Shown: positions 4,517 through 5,508 of the stretch, one piece after another | Layout: every line of letters begins with the position of its first letter | Numbering within the stretch: position 1 is the first letter of the stretch | From: Alphaproteobacteria bacterium | GTDB taxonomy: Bacteria > Pseudomonadota > Alphaproteobacteria > Micropepsales > Micropepsaceae | Length of the DNA stretch: 5,508 nucleotides | Direction of reading: 5' to 3' | Assembly: GCA_028869355.1 (NCBI GenBank) | Contig: JAGWSK010000313.1 | Span: forward strand, 1-5,508 | Translations under genes and position numbers: made by a program | Notes under the pieces: generated by a model | Told to the model about the DNA's origin: nothing | Databases searched by the model: none | Seen by the model: the letters and a program-made list of their open reading frames with translations, nothing else

Positions 4517-5227
4517 ATGGTCTATGAACTTTATTACTGGCCGGGCATTCAGGGGCGCGGCGAATTCGTCCGCCTCGCGCTGGAAGAAGCCGGCGCCGAA
4601 TATCGCGATGTCGCGCGCGAAAAGACCGGCATGCCGAAATTGATGCGGCTTCTCGAAGACGCGGGCGGCATGGAACCGCCCTTTGCGCCACCGTTCCTGA
4701 AAACCGGCAAACTTCTGATCGCGCAGACCGCGAATATCCTGTTCTTTCTCGGCGGGCACCACGATCTCGCCCCGAAGAATGAGCGCGGGCGGCTGTTCGT
4801 GAACCAGTTGCAGCTCACCATTGCAGATGTGGTCGCGGAGGCCCACGACGTGCATCATCCGGTTGCGTCGAGCCTTTACTACAAAGATCAGAAGCGCGAA
4901 GCCAAACGCGCGGCCCAGCATTTCAAGGCTGAGCGCATCCCGAAATATCTCGGCTATTTTGATTCCGTACTCGAAGAAAGCGGTGGACCCTATCTGTTGG
5001 GCCGGCGCATCTCCTACGCCGATCTGTCGCTGTTCCAGCTTGCCGAGGGTCTGCGCTACGCATTTCCCCGCGCAATGGAACGGGCGGAAAAAAAGCTGCC
5101 CCATATCTGTCCGCTGTGCGAGCGGATCGCAATGCGGCCGCGTATTGCCGATTATCTCGCCTCCGACCGCCGATTGGACTTCAACGAAGACGGCATCTTC
5201 CGGCATTACCCGGAGTTGGACGGATAG
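4517..5227 (+). CDS. Glutathione S-transferase family protein
   Basis: This is a 236-residue cytosolic protein with the two-domain GST layout. GSTs couple glutathione to electrophiles or use it in redox and isomerase reactions; the substrate here is unknown. The N-terminal thioredoxin-like domain (1 to about 80) begins YELYYWPGIQGRGEFVRLALEEAG. Its Y7, followed by W-P and then GRGE, matches the catalytic Tyr and RGR stretch of Pi/Sigma-like GSTs. The cis-proline region is PPFLKTGKLLIAQTANILFFL at about 58-78, with Q70-T71 at the usual glutathione gamma-glutamyl contact. The helical C-terminal domain carries GPYLLGRRISYADLSLF (157-173), including the S-x-x-D N-cap box conserved in GSTs. The ATG at 4517 is preceded by GGGGGA about 6 bases upstream. 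TACAAT at 4490-4495 is a good -10, though I find no matching -35. It appears monocistronic, and element A starts 6 bases after its stop. Confidence 0.9.
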   Translation: MVYELYYWPGIQGRGEFVRLALEEAGAEYRDVAREKTGMPKLMRLLEDAGGMEPPFAPPFLKTGKLLIAQTANILFFLGGHHDLAPKNERGRLFVNQLQLTIADVVAEAHDVHHPVASSLYYKDQKREAKRAAQHFKAERIPKYLGYFDSVLEESGGPYLLGRRISYADLSLFQLAEGLRYAFPRAMERAEKKLPHICPLCERIAMRPRIADYLASDRRLDFNEDGIFRHYPELDG

Positions 5228-5233
5228 AAACCT

Positions 5234-5301
5234 CCCCTCCCCGAACCCGCCTTCGCGCTGACGCGCTTCGGCGCGGTTCGACCCTCCCTCAAGGGGAGGG
5301 G
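5234..5301 (-). repeat. REP-like palindromic element A
   Basis: This element of about 68 bp starts CCCCTCCCCGAACC and ends in the imperfect hairpin CCCTCCC…GGGGAGGGG (5282-5301). CGAACC (5242-5247) pairs with GGTTCG (5275-5280) around a GC-rich core with short palindromes (GCGC…GCGC). Its reverse complement lines up with element B, so it is the opposite-orientation copy. Lying 6 bases after the GST stop, it could also help end or protect that transcript. Confidence 0.75.
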
Positions 5302-5374
5302 AATCGCATATGGAAAACTCGGTCGATGCGCTGGTCTCTTCGGGACCGAACCAACCGCTGCAGTTCTATTTCAA

Positions 5375-5436
5375 CCCTCCCCTTGGGGGAGGGTCGAAGT
5401 TGGGAGCGCATCAGCGCGAGCGGCTTCGGGGAGGGG
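5375..5436 (+). repeat. REP-like palindromic element B (inverted relative to A)
   Basis: CCCTCCCC (5375-5382) and GGGGAGGG (5386-5393) form a hairpin with a 3-base loop. Then CGAAG (5395-5399) pairs with CTTCG (5424-5428), enclosing GCGC-ATCA-GCGC (5406-5417), and the element ends GGGGAGGGG (5428-5436). The blocks CCCTCCCCTTG, GGGAGGGTCGAA, TCAGCGCGA and TTCGGGGAGGGG are shared with the reverse complement of element A; the middle has diverged. Confidence 0.75.
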
Positions 5437-5468
5437 ACCAGCCACAGACGGAATTGCAGAATCGGAAT

Positions 5469-5492
5469 GGTGCGAGCACCGGTTTTCTTTTT
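5469..5492 (+). terminator. Weak terminator-like hairpin with T-tract
   Basis: GGTG-CGAG-CACC (5469-5480) is a 4-bp stem with a tetraloop, followed by GG and then TTTTCTTTTT. The T-tract is by far the longest in the window, but the stem is short. Alternatively ACCGG (5478-5482) pairs with CCGGT (5499-5503) around the T-tract. Confidence 0.35.
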
Positions 5493-5508
5493 GTTAGGCC
5501 GGTGGCCG

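Larger units (their letters stand above)
5228..5508. other. Intergenic region without a supported gene
   Basis: It contains elements A and B, the 73-bp spacer between them (5302-5374), and the weak terminator near 5469. A frame opening at ATG 5310 stays open to the window end but passes straight through element B and the T-tract, so I do not call it a gene. Translations of both strands here look like repeat-derived sequence. Confidence 0.6.

Noticed and set aside
4406..5206. Long minus-strand open frame (266 codons) opposite the GST gene
   Set aside because: The GST on the other strand has clear motifs and a ribosome-binding site. The antisense translation has no recognisable domain and runs into element C.
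5234..5436. CRISPR array or insertion-sequence ends
   Set aside because: There are only two copies, in inverted orientation, each internally palindromic, with no regular spacing and no transposase frame; REP-like elements explain them better.

Overview
The window looks like chromosomal DNA from an alphaproteobacterium, probably Rhizobiales-like. This is inferred from high GC, tight gene packing, the gene families present, and intergenic palindromic elements of the CCCTCCCC…GGGGAGGG type that are common in that class. No taxonomic marker gene is present, so the genus is left open.

Layout: The left end (1-2152, minus strand) holds a molybdate uptake pair. modB (permease) overlaps modC (ATPase) by 4 bp. 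The 5' part of an exported Kelch-repeat protein follows and runs off the window. No modA lies next to modB.

Between modB and the next protein gene (2153-2416) is a compact plus-strand unit. It has a good promoter, a Shine-Dalgarno that matches the reverse complement of the 16S rRNA 3' end over 16 bases or more, a 21-codon reading frame whose start codon lies in a predicted hairpin, and a strong terminator-like stem-loop. I consider this the most interesting object in the window. It could be a small RNA or a small-protein gene, and nothing on the same strand follows it.

Next, on the minus strand, comes a VapBC-type toxin-antitoxin pair (PIN toxin, AbrB-fold antitoxin; 2417-3068). Its promoter and a repeat that could be its operator are visible. 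Upstream of it is a cyclopropane-fatty-acid-synthase-like SAM methyltransferase (3137-4324) that seems to have lost some of the family's active-site residues. Divergent from that, on the plus strand, is a glutathione S-transferase family protein (4517-5227).

The methyltransferase/GST gap and the region after the GST hold three REP-like palindromic elements. Two of them are inverted copies about 70 bp apart. The last 281 bp contain no gene I can support. The genes do not form one pathway: modBC is one uptake system, vapBC is a self-contained module, and the methyltransferase and GST are separately transcribed enzymes.
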